A stretch of DNA of 64,000 bases from NCBI RefSeq assembly GCF_019219025.1, contig NZ_JAHUWN010000005.1, positions 1 through 64,000 on the forward strand, read 5' to 3'. Below the pieces are notes generated by a model. That model worked only from the letters and a program-made list of their open reading frames with translations. It was not told the DNA's origin and searched no databases. The stretch comes from Bacillus sp. sid0103. GTDB taxonomy: Bacteria > Bacillota > Bacilli > Bacillales_B > DSM-18226. Positions within the stretch are counted from its first letter, which is position 1. Every line of letters begins with the position of its first letter. Positions 49,447 through 58,700 of the stretch are shown piece after piece. The translations under genes were made by a program, and so were the position numbers.

Positions 49447-49478
49447 AAAAAACGCACTGATTATTAGTGCGTTTTTTA
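49447..49478. terminator. Bidirectional terminator between ldh and the FAH-family gene
   Basis: AAAAACGCACT/AGTGCGTTTTT with loop GATTATT, A-run before and T-run after, between convergent genes. It can serve both strands. Confidence 0.88.
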
Positions 49479-49564
49479 CGGTTTTGGTGTGCTATTTATA
49501 ATTTTGTACTCCAAAACTATACGAATTATCGTTAAGAGTGCCCTGCTTCTTTTCAAAGGATCTG

Positions 49565-50368
49565 CTATAGTACATAATTACTCAGCTTGCCGATCTTTTC
49601 TACTTCCACAGATACGATGTCACCAGACTTCATTGGACAACTTCCAGCAGGTGAACCAGTAGCCAAAATATCACCCGGCTCCAATGTCATAATTTGTGAA
49701 ACCCAGCTGATAAGGAAAGGGATCGACAACGACATCTGGTTAGTATTGCCATCCTGTACGACTTCTCCATTTAAAGTAGTAACGATTCGTAAATTAGTTG
49801 GATCAATACCTGTCACGATACACGGACCCAACGGCCCAAAAGTGTCAAATCCTTTGCCGCGGGTAAATTGGGGATCTTTTTTTGTAAGATCTCTTGCCGT
49901 TACATCGTTAAATATTGTACAGCCAAATACATAATCAAACGCTTCTTCTTCTTTTATATTCTTGCCTCTTTTCCCAATAACGAGTGCTACTTCCCCTTCT
50001 AGCTCGACCTGCTGGGTTAAATGATTTGGCGGAAGAGTAATTTCACCACGATCTGGAATCAAGGAAGTGGTAGGCTTTAAAAATAGAAAGGGTTCTTTGA
50101 GGTTGGCTGTTCCACCCGTTTCTTTTGCGTGTCCGGCATAGGTCCAGCCGAAATTAATTATTTTTGAGGGTATTACAGGCTCTACTATTTTCACATCATC
50201 ATATTTAACTCGTACTCCATCAAATTTTAGTTCATTGTTTACAATTTCAGTAAAATTACTGGTCAATTGTAAAATTTCGTTATCCTCAACGATCCCGTAA
50301 TATATTTCACCGTTACGATTCTGATAACGAACTATCGTTTGTGTTCGCTTCAGCAATTGTAATCCCAT
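49565..50368 (-). CDS. Fumarylacetoacetate hydrolase family protein
   Basis: A 267-residue FAH-fold enzyme. The C-terminal catalytic domain shows INFGWTYAGHAKE, VELEGEVALVIGKRGKNI with metal-binding acids (about 121-138), FNDVTARDL and the end LEPGDILATGSPAG. Members include 2-hydroxyhepta-2,4-diene-1,7-dioate isomerases, oxaloacetate decarboxylases and acylpyruvases; the exact substrate cannot be told. A short N-terminal domain precedes it. The ATG at 50368 has GGAGTG upstream. No pathway partners are adjacent. Confidence 0.88.
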   Translation of the reverse strand: MGLQLLKRTQTIVRYQNRNGEIYYGIVEDNEILQLTSNFTEIVNNELKFDGVRVKYDDVKIVEPVIPSKIINFGWTYAGHAKETGGTANLKEPFLFLKPTTSLIPDRGEITLPPNHLTQQVELEGEVALVIGKRGKNIKEEEAFDYVFGCTIFNDVTARDLTKKDPQFTRGKGFDTFGPLGPCIVTGIDPTNLRIVTTLNGEVVQDGNTNQMSLSIPFLISWVSQIMTLEPGDILATGSPAGSCPMKSGDIVSVEVEKIGKLSNYVL

Positions 50369-50407
50369 TTATGATCACTCCATCGAAATAATTGTTGTTC
50401 TTTCAGT

Positions 50408-50542
50408 CTAGATGTTTATCGTTACTAATGAGGAACTTGGTTCAAGGTAAACCATCTCATTCAGAATCTTATAACCTTGTCTATTCTTAAAAGCATCTTT
50501 AGCTTCATTTTCCATGTCTAATTCATACATTAGGGAATTCAT
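50408..50542 (-). pseudogene. Short relative of the 52-residue protein at 50767, probably truncated
   Basis: A 44-residue ORF containing MYELDMENEAKDAFKN and then RQGYKILNEMVYLEP. It lines up with MFEFETEEEAREALKY and MNGCKILSEVVYFND of the neighbouring ORF, but lacks the MWIITRY start. No good ribosome-binding site precedes its first ATG. It is best read as a decayed duplicate. Confidence 0.5.
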
Positions 50543-50621
50543 TCAGAAAAATTTCAGTCCCGGGGTATCAGCTGATCTTCTGCAGTAACCATTATGTATG
50601 ATCTTCTCTCCAAGCAGGCAT

Positions 50622-50650
50622 AGCAGGAACTAGATGATAGTTCCTGCTTT
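50622..50650. repeat. Perfect inverted repeat (hairpin) between the two small ORFs
   Basis: AGCAGGAACTA/TAGTTCCTGCT, 11 pairs with a five-base loop, then TTTAT on the plus strand. It looks like a terminator for plus-strand transcription, yet no plus-strand gene ends here. On the minus strand it lacks a T-run. Confidence 0.6.
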
Positions 50651-50766
50651 TATCGTTCATAGAGAGTGTCATTTGATTTCTCTTTGCTTAATTATGTTCT
50701 CTAGAAAATTAGTTAATTGGCAACCTGGGATTTCAACCTTCTAACCTTCATTAGAATGCAAATATC

Positions 50767-50925
50767 TTAAGCTGCTTCCTGCTGATAACAAGGATCATTG
50801 AAGTATACAACTTCAGAAAGAATTTTACAGCCATTCATGTATTTGAGAGCCTCTCTTGCTTCTTCTTCAGTTTCAAATTCAAACATGGAAATATTTGAAT
50901 CTAAGTAACGAGTGATAATCCACAT
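50767..50925 (-). CDS. Small uncharacterised protein (52 residues)
   Basis: Encodes MWIITRYLDSNISMFEFETE, then EEAREALKYMNGCKILSEVV, then YFNDPCYQQEAA. AGGAGGAATTTTT precedes the ATG with good spacing, so it is very likely translated. A beta-strand, acidic helix and KILSEVVYF strand give a compact fold with no membrane segment. I recognise similar short Bacillus hypothetical proteins but no function. A shorter relative lies 225 bases downstream. Confidence 0.72.
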   Translation of the reverse strand: MWIITRYLDSNISMFEFETEEEAREALKYMNGCKILSEVVYFNDPCYQQEAA

Positions 50926-51243
50926 AAAAATTCCTCCTATTTTAAAATCATTTCTGTCCTACAGACAGACTTCTATAATTTGGCTAAAGATAACTTAAGC
51001 TATGTTTAACCTCAAGGATGATTTAGCATGATGAAATCCGCACTCTAGGATTTAACGAAGTAACTATTTATTTCTTCATACCAATGATAATGCAAGAATG
51101 GAAATAAATAAAATGCTATAAAGTTATAGTAACAAATAAAAAAAATTTATATGGTAAATTTTAGGGGAATAAAGTGGATTGCCGTGATTGGGAAATACTG
51201 CAGGTATAATCGTTTATGCGAGCCGTATCACTTGTTAAAGAAA

Positions 51244-51275
51244 ACAAAAAAGGAATGGAGAAAACCATTCCCTTC
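51244..51275 (-). terminator. Terminator of the DUF4822 lipoprotein gene
   Basis: On the minus strand, GGAATGG/CCATTCC with loop TTTTCT is followed by TTTTTTG. The 384-base gap to the left (50926-51309) has little else except a possible rlmH-end relic near 51200-51235. Confidence 0.88.
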
Positions 51276-51309
51276 TTGACTACATGCTAAGTCCTGCTTG
51301 AAGTATTTA

Positions 51310-52269
51310 TTACTTAGAGAATTTAAGTTTAATATCACCATCATAAGGTATATGCTCAACCGTTATGGTTATGTCTTTACCATCCTTATCTTTACCTTTT
51401 CTTTTATAGGTGAATTTATTTTCATTAAGCTCTGTTAGTTCAAGAACGGCACCATACTTCATCCCTAGGGAAACATGGGCTCTTATCTTATTTCCATGTA
51501 CGACATCGAAATAGCCGTAATCACCGCGGCTTTCACCAGTCTTAGCATCAAAAAATTCATATTTATTTGTCTTATCATCATATTTGGCAAGACCTAAATA
51601 ATTAGAATTATAACTGGATACATCGTTGCCATTTTCATCTAATGCCACGGTTCCTTGCCATAGGGTGCCTGCTAAAATTTTATCCCCATCAATGTTTGTC
51701 ACAACTTCTCCTGTGGTTGTTTCCAACTTTTTGTCCGGATCAGTAAAGGAAAGTTCTGTTTCTTTATAAGGAATATGATCAACAAATACCTCTACATCGT
51801 TACCATTAGCATCTTTACCCATTCTTTTATAGGTAAACATATCTTTATTTAGCTCTGTTATTTTGACAACAGCTTGGTAACCCATCGATTCTGATATTAA
51901 TACTCTAACCTTCCCATCGTTGGTGATAAAGAAAGTTCCTTTATCGCCACGACTTTCTTTGGTGGTTTTATCAAAAAATTCATATCTCGATGTTTCATCG
52001 TCATATTTCGCGAGACCAATAAAGTTTGCATTATATTTTGTTAAGTCATTATTATCTTTATCATATACTTTTGTTCCTTGCCAGTTTGTATTGCTTAGTA
52101 TACTAGCCAATTCCTGCCCTTTGGTTACCTTATTATCTTTTTTACTGTCTTTAGCTTTTTGTTCTTGCTTCTGTTCACTTTGATTGGCTTGTGCAATGGT
52201 GTTACAACCTGTTAGTAATAATGTGAACCCGAGTAGTATTGATGATAATGTTTTTACTTTTTTGTTCAT
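51310..52269 (-). CDS. Lipoprotein with two DUF4822 domains
   Basis: 319 residues: a lipoprotein signal with lipobox LLTGC (C22), a charged K/Q-rich linker, then two similar halves of about 125 residues. Each half has the order WQGT, FIGLAKYDDET or YLGLAKYDDKT, YEFFD, ESRGDKGTF or ESRGDYGYF, LTEL/ITEL, FTYKR-GKD and VDHIPY/VEHIPY. The halves match at most of these positions, which indicates an internal duplication. It would be anchored outside the membrane; function unknown. Confidence 0.87.
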   Translation of the reverse strand: MNKKVKTLSSILLGFTLLLTGCNTIAQANQSEQKQEQKAKDSKKDNKVTKGQELASILSNTNWQGTKVYDKDNNDLTKYNANFIGLAKYDDETSRYEFFDKTTKESRGDKGTFFITNDGKVRVLISESMGYQAVVKITELNKDMFTYKRMGKDANGNDVEVFVDHIPYKETELSFTDPDKKLETTTGEVVTNIDGDKILAGTLWQGTVALDENGNDVSSYNSNYLGLAKYDDKTNKYEFFDAKTGESRGDYGYFDVVHGNKIRAHVSLGMKYGAVLELTELNENKFTYKRKGKDKDGKDITITVEHIPYDGDIKLKFSK

Positions 52270-52374
52270 TTTGTAGTCTCCTTATTTCATTATTGTAGTG
52301 TAATTTATAGTAGTATCTACGATTTATAGTAGAAATACGGTTTGTTTTTACTTATTGAAGTTTATTCGATCTTG

Positions 52375-52704
52375 TTATTTCGCTCGTGCTTTTAACAAAA
52401 TTTGTTCAATCTCTTTAAATCCTCTCTTGCGTGCGTGTTGTAAAGGTGTCACATTCTTATTATCAGGAATGTTGACATCTGCCCCATGATTTATTAGTAA
52501 TTGCACTGTTTGCTGCTGTTTTTTGTCACCATTACCCAAAATAACCGCTTCTAGTAAAGCTGTCCAACCTAGATCATTTACATGATTAATATCAATATCT
52601 GTACTGGTAAGAAGTTCTTTAATAACATCCACATACCCATGTTCAGAAGCTGGGATTAAAGCCGTTCCTCCGTACCGGTTAGTTACAGATGGGTCGGCAC
52701 CTGC
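52375..52704 (-). pseudogene. Ankyrin-repeat lipoprotein, C-terminal half (split by inversion)
   Basis: On the minus strand, codons from GADPSVTNRYGGTALIPASE to ILLKARAK form about three ankyrin repeats (EHGYVDVIKELL, LGWTALLEAV, INHGADVNIPDNKNVTPLQH). It starts in the middle of a repeat, without signal peptide or start signal. The plus-strand fragment next door ends in the middle of the matching repeat (ILKLTIEA), and joining the two restores a continuous ankyrin lipoprotein. Confidence 0.72.
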
Positions 52705-52714
52705 TGAACTTGTG

Positions 52715-53119
52715 ATGTGGAGGTGGCTGACAGTATTCATTGGATGTATTTTCATTCTTCAGGGATGTGCCTCTGAAAACGCTGGAGATCCGAATAAACA
52801 GCAAAATGAGAGAAAAGGAGAGATAGATGTGAATCAACAACTATTTCAAGCTGTAGAACACAAAGAAACGGACACCATAAGAAGATTAATTGAGGAAGGT
52901 ATTGATATTAATTCACAGGACTCACAAGGGCGAACTGCCACGATGATTGCGACTTATAACAATGATGTAGAGATTGCAAAAATCCTAATTGACGCGGGGG
53001 CAGATGTCAACATCCAGGACAACATGGAAAATAGCCCCTTCCTGTATGCTGGTGCAGAAGGATATTTAGATATTCTTAAACTTACGATTGAAGCCAGCCA
53101 ATCGTTAATTGTTACTTAA
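52715..53119 (+). pseudogene. Ankyrin-repeat lipoprotein, N-terminal half (inverted fragment)
   Basis: Encodes a lipoprotein signal MWRWLTVFIGCIFILQGC (lipobox LQGC), a linker, and two ankyrin repeats (AVEHKETDTIRRLIEEGIDI, NDVEIAKILIDAGADV). Real homology ends at LKLTIEA near 53095; the last eight residues are off-frame filler. The start has no ribosome-binding site, because the inversion breakpoint (about 52705) cut it from its original upstream region. Two hybrid ORFs may still be expressed at low level. Confidence 0.72.
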
Positions 53120-53202
53120 ATTATGTTAATACTTAATCTTAAACTCCCTCTAAATAATTTCTTAAAAAAAAATAAACTTTTTAATAAAATTTCTTTATAT
53201 CC

Positions 53203-53231
53203 ATAAAAAATACCGCCACCTTTGTGACGGT
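53203..53231 (-). terminator. Terminator of the two-component operon
   Basis: On the minus strand, ACCGTCAC/GTGGCGGT (one G-T pair) with loop AAAG is followed by ATTTTTTAT, just after the response-regulator stop. Confidence 0.85.
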
Positions 53232-53252
53232 TACTAAAACAGATTATTTAAT

Positions 53253-53939
53253 TTACACATTAAATCGATACCCAGCTCCCCAAACAGTTTCCAAGAATTT
53301 CGGATGTGCAGGATCCCTTTCGATTTTCCCTCGTATTTTCCTGATATGAACGGTGACAGTTGAAACATCTGCTGCTGATTCTAACCTCCATATATTTTCA
53401 TATAGCTGTTCTTTGCTTAATACTTGATTCGGATGCATCACAAGAAACACAAATAAATCGAATTCTTTTGTTGTAAACGGAATTTCTTCTCCGTTCATAT
53501 GAACTTTGCGCGCTGACTTATCAATGGATATTCCATGAACGAAAATGGTATTTTTTTTAGCCTCATTTCCTGCTAAACGTTCAAAACGCTCTAAATGTGC
53601 TTTCACCCTAGCTACCAGTTCACTTGGACTAAAAGGTTTGGTAATATAATCGTCTGCCCCTAAACCGAGACCTCGAATTTTATCGATCTCGTCCTTTTTA
53701 GCGGATACAAACAAAATAGGAATATTTTTAACAGCGCGTATTTGTTTACATATCTCAAATCCATTTACACCTGGGAGCATGACATCCAAAATAATTAAAT
53801 CATAATGATTTTGAAGAGCTAGTAGGAGCCCTGCATCACCATTATGTTGAATTTCGACATTAAAATGATTAATTTCTAGATAGTCTCTTTGTAGTTCTGA
53901 AATACTAACATCGTCTTCAATAAGCAATATCTTTTTCAC
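53253..53939 (-). CDS. OmpR-family response regulator
   Basis: A 228-residue regulator. The receiver has the acidic pair in LIEDD, phosphoacceptor Asp in LIILDVMLPG (about 52) and Lys in YITKPF. The C-terminal winged helix runs from TTKEFDLFVFLVMH to ETVWGAGYRFNV. It overlaps the kinase gene by 4 bases. The pair is not a named B. subtilis system that I can identify with confidence. The targets are unknown; the adjacent subtilase or lipoprotein genes are possible. Confidence 0.92.
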   Translation of the reverse strand: MKKILLIEDDVSISELQRDYLEINHFNVEIQHNGDAGLLLALQNHYDLIILDVMLPGVNGFEICKQIRAVKNIPILFVSAKKDEIDKIRGLGLGADDYITKPFSPSELVARVKAHLERFERLAGNEAKKNTIFVHGISIDKSARKVHMNGEEIPFTTKEFDLFVFLVMHPNQVLSKEQLYENIWRLESAADVSTVTVHIRKIRGKIERDPAHPKFLETVWGAGYRFNV

Positions 53940-55387
53940 AATACATTTCCTTTCTTCTTTAAGGAAAAGAAGATACTTGTACCTTTTCCTATCTTGCTTT
54001 TAGCCCACATTTCCCCTCCATGCTCTTGAATGATATGTTTTGTGATTGCAAGTCCTAAGCCACTTCCGCCTGTCTGAGAATTTCTAGATTGTTCTGCCCG
54101 GTAAAAACGATCAAAAATGTAAGGTAAAGCAGCCGGCTCTATCCCTTGTCCATTATCTTTTACTTGAACAGTTACATCATAAATTCCTTCATATAGAGAA
54201 ATGGTAATGTTCTTTTGGTCCTTATTCATATATTTTACACAATTGCTAATTAGGTTGGCCATTACGCGTTTTAATTTCTCCCTATCTGCTAGTACACTTA
54301 TCGGTTTGTCCATAAGATGAAGGTCAATTTGGATCCCTTGTTGGAGTAAATCAAGATGAAGGTCTTCTACGTAGTCGCTCATATATTTATCCAGTTCGAC
54401 GGTTTCAAAAGTAAAGGGCTCTTTTTTTAAATCCAGCTTGGAAAATAAGAACAGTTCATCTATCAATGAATCCATATATCTTGCTTTTTGGTACACAGTT
54501 GATAAGTACTTGTCCATCTTCTGTGGAGTATTAGCTACACCGTCTTTTATCCCCTCAACATATCCAATAATTGAAGTAATAGGAGTCTTCAAATCATGCG
54601 AAATATTGGACAATAGTTCTTTTCGATTTTCCTCATACTGAATCTGGAGATTCACGGATTCTTTTAACTTTATTCTCATATCCTCAAACGCTTTATTTAA
54701 TTGTCCGATTTCATCATTCGAAGAAGCTTTGATTTCAAAATTTAGATCTCCTGATTTTATTCTCTCAGCACCTTCTCTAAGAATTGAAATAGGCTTGATG
54801 ATGCTTCGTGAAACTAGATAGTTCAAAAGTCCAATAATTATTATAAATAGAACTAGCAATAGACCGAATAAAATTGGAAACAACTCCCGAGTCAATTCAG
54901 CAAAGGAGCTTGCCTTTCTCAATACAAAAATACTTCCTTTACTTTTATCTGGAAAATAGAAGTCAAACTTCACATAAGTGAAAAAATAATCTTCAATTTT
55001 AATCGTATCTCGTGTATTAATGTTCGTTTCTTCAAACCCGGGAAGGGACTTAATCAATGTTTGCTTATTAAGAGTGGGAGAAGCGTACTCAATGTTTCTA
55101 TTCTTTCTTACGACAATCTTAATATCTTGCCGTTCAATCTTTTTTAGTTCCTCTTGGTTAAGAAGTTGCTTAGGATTATGTTTAGCCAACAGCTTTAAGT
55201 CTAGAAACGCACTTTCCTCTACGGGTGTTAATGGTTTTTGAACATAAGATTTTTTGTAAAAATACTCGATAGAATTTACATCACCAGTTATCGCAAAAAT
55301 AAGTAAGAAACCAGCTGCTAAAAATAAAATGATAGAAATAAGGATTACCCCAACGTAGGACAACAGAAACCTCATTTTAATTGACAT
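53936..55387 (-). CDS. Sensor histidine kinase
   Basis: 483 residues. Two membrane helices (about 8-32 and 165-190) enclose an outside domain of about 130 residues. HAMP, then HisKA with ISHDLKTPITSIIGY (H about 265) and HATPase with GSGLGLAITKHII follow. The ATG at 55387 is chosen because TGGAG lies 8 bases upstream; an in-frame GTG three codons earlier overlaps it. It precedes and overlaps the response-regulator gene. The 352-base gap upstream is AT-rich and holds the subtilase terminator. Confidence 0.92.
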   Translation of the reverse strand: MSIKMRFLLSYVGVILISIILFLAAGFLLIFAITGDVNSIEYFYKKSYVQKPLTPVEESAFLDLKLLAKHNPKQLLNQEELKKIERQDIKIVVRKNRNIEYASPTLNKQTLIKSLPGFEETNINTRDTIKIEDYFFTYVKFDFYFPDKSKGSIFVLRKASSFAELTRELFPILFGLLLVLFIIIIGLLNYLVSRSIIKPISILREGAERIKSGDLNFEIKASSNDEIGQLNKAFEDMRIKLKESVNLQIQYEENRKELLSNISHDLKTPITSIIGYVEGIKDGVANTPQKMDKYLSTVYQKARYMDSLIDELFLFSKLDLKKEPFTFETVELDKYMSDYVEDLHLDLLQQGIQIDLHLMDKPISVLADREKLKRVMANLISNCVKYMNKDQKNITISLYEGIYDVTVQVKDNGQGIEPAALPYIFDRFYRAEQSRNSQTGGSGLGLAITKHIIQEHGGEMWAKSKIGKGTSIFFSLKKKGNVL

Positions 55388-55675
55388 TATATTCACTCCA
55401 GTGTCTATCTCTTGCTCATTCTTTAATGAAAGTTCACCATTTTCGGCTTATTCTTGAATGGGAGATACTGTTTGCAAATGTACCATATCACATAATCCTT
55501 AAAACTTTCTAAAATATATATGAAATGTTCATAAACATCTAACAATAAACGGCTTAAATAGTAATAGCGTAGAATAAGGAAGATTTGTTGTTATCTAGTT
55601 AGGAATATATAAATGAGCTTATTTTTAAATTTACCAAGAACATAAATTCTTATAAAAGAAAACTGCTTCTACATA

Positions 55676-55721
55676 GAAAAAGCTATCAATTCCTAAAATA
55701 AATAGGAACGATAGCTTTTTC
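55676..55721 (-). terminator. Terminator of the subtilase gene
   Basis: AAAAAGCTATC and TTCCT pair with AGGAA and GATAGCTTTTT across a ten-base loop, with one internal mismatch. The A- and T-runs make it usable on either strand. Confidence 0.9.
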
Positions 55722-55739
55722 TTAAATCAAATGAAGGTT

Positions 55740-58700
55740 TTATGGTTGTTGGCGAACCGTTAATTGTTGAGGTTCTGTTGTCGCTTTAAGGCCGCTTTTT
55801 GTAACTAGATCAGCCGACATGTAATACGTCCCATCTGGAAGATCAGATTTAGGTGCCCATTGGGTTCGAAGTGTGTGTTCATTTTTCACTTCAAAAGAAT
55901 CGACTATCTTACCATTTCCATCTTTAATATTAATTGTCCAGTCTATTCTGTTTGAAGCGTAACTAATAATTTGTGCTGGATTATTTTTGTTAACATTTTC
56001 CGTCGGACTTACATAGAAAAAAGAAATGATCATGTCTTGATTAACATAGCTTGGATCTCCCCAAACTGCGTACGATTGATTATAGGCATAGTCGGCCGCT
56101 AAGACGACAACACTTTTTGGTTCATTATTTACAATTAAAGAAGTTTCCCCTGGAGCTATATCCTTATATTGTCCATCAACCCAAAGGACAGCTCCTAAAA
56201 AGTCACTTCCATTTTCATTATCCTTTGCCTTAAAGGAAATTTCATATTTTCCATCCTTTGGCGTTACTTGGATATCAGAAATCATTGGAGCAGTAGAGTC
56301 GACTTTAATGGGCATTTTCACTATCTGTGGTTTTGCATTTGTATAATCTAATGTCGTTTTAATCACATATTGATAAACACCATCCGGTACAAATTCTCCT
56401 GACTTATCTTTCATATCCCATAGATATCCGCCAATTCCAAAATCACCATATGCCATAATATTTTTTCCGAATTTCCATGATTTTCCTGTATACTCGCTAA
56501 AGTCACCTAAATATTGAATGATATTTCCTGATGGATCTTCGACATACATTTCGGTTTTTTGTAAATTACGTAAAGCTGTAAAGGTTGAATAGACACCATT
56601 AGCAAAGAAGTTTGGCGAGAAAGCAATATGATTAGGATTAAATCTTCCCGTAGCTGGGTCATATCCCATTGGATAACTTTCTGATATATCATCCCAAAGA
56701 GCGGTATAGCCTAAAAATGCATCTTTCTCCCATGCTGCAGGGTCAATATTTTGTGGCTCATCCCATTTTCCATAGAAGCCCATATAAGGAATGGATAAAG
56801 GTACGGCTTTATCTTGATCCTTTGCTACTGGAACTAGACGGACAAACCCTTCTACAAAACTATTTTTCTTTAATGAATCTGGTAAAGATACATTAACTGT
56901 TAGCATTTTTGTTTGACCAGGTTTTATTTTAATAGAGGCTCCGTCTGTTTGTGTTACTTTTTTATCATTCACAGTGACGCTTGCACCATTAATACGTTCA
57001 CTTGTTAAGGTTAGATACTCTTTGGAGTCTAAAGTACCATCATTGTCTAAATCAAATTCTTTCATTTCAGTCTTATCTTTTAGCACATCAACATAAACCT
57101 GGTATTCAATATCATCTTTATTACCTTTAGGAGCATCAAATGCTTCAACATTTAATTTAAAACTTGTTTTTTGACCCATTTCTTTTAGAGCAACGAATCC
57201 CGCTTGTTTTAAAGGTGTATCTTTGCTTGTGATAATGACTGGTGTATGAATGGCATTTTGAATTTGCATTAATCCAGATCCTTGTACTCTTGGTGAATAC
57301 GGTACAGCACCATTTGTTCGTGGATCCATAACAACCTTTGCAGTATTCATTAATGCTAGTTTTGCTTTTAAAACCGTACTTTCTGAATGTGGCAATCCTT
57401 TTTCATAAAGTGCCTGCAATAACAATGCTGAACCGCCTGCAACATGAGGCGTTGCCATGGATGTTCCGCTCATTACTTCATAGTCATTTCCTGGTACAGT
57501 GGAATAGATATTTCCACCAGGAGCAGAAATCTCTGGCTTAAAATCTAACGTATGCGGGGATCCAATGGATGAAAAATCGGACATCGAGTCTTTCTTTGTG
57601 TTTTCTAGCCAAGTACCGCCTGATAATTTCATCTGAACCGCTTGACCACTTGTCAGTTTATTGATCAATTCTTGACCAGCCGCTTTGCCGGTTGTAGCGG
57701 CGGGAATGGAATAAGAACTTAAGCCTAAGTATGGGTAGTCAGCCATATTATCTGGTGGAATAATAATAACGGCTATAGCTTCTCCATAACGTTCTGCATC
57801 AAATTGAAAATTAGAATAGAAAGAATATTGATCCTGTAGTTTTACCACAGCAATCTTACCTTTTACTTTTGGTTGACCACTTTGATCTAAATAATCAGCT
57901 TTTTTAAGTCCGTTACCTACATATACCAGGTCATAACTTTGATTTGGTGATAAAGATTTAGATAGTTTAAAGTTATATTGCGTTTGATCTTGGTAAGGAA
58001 GCTGATACCCATTTGCATCAACTAGAGTATTAAAATGAATTTTTGAATTTTCATATGAAGCAACAGATATAGCATATGGACTTACAGATGGTGAACCTAC
58101 TACTCCAATATCGGGATTTTCTGCATATGGTTTTAAAGAAGAGAACAATAGATTATTTTTTGTACTGTATGATGCATTACCCGCTGCTGCGACAACAAGG
58201 GTGCCATTTTCTGTTGCCACCCGAACGGCTTTTTGAATAGGATCGTCTTCTTCACTTACAAAGCCTGCATCAACACCTAAACTCATGTTGATAACATCTG
58301 CACCCATTATAATGGCATGTTCGATTCCTGCGATAATATCATCCTCATAAGCTCCGCCGCCATTATCTGAAAATACCTTCTCAGCTAGCAATTGAACGCC
58401 TGGTGCAATTCCTTCTACACCACCTTTTGTTTCATCGCCGCTTGCGCCAACTGTACCAGCAACGTGCGTACCATGAGAACTTCCATCTGGACCAGGAATG
58501 ACATTTGTATCGTTGTCTGCCCAATCATAACCAGTTGGTACTTTATCGCTATACCAAACTTCGTTTACATCTGTCTCTTGAAATTTAGTATTGATGCTTG
58601 CTTGAGTCCATTTCTCTTTTTCTTTTGCTTTATCAGGTAGTTTCATATCTTTGTGCATATAATCAATACCGGAATCAACTACCGCTACTAGTAAGCCTTC

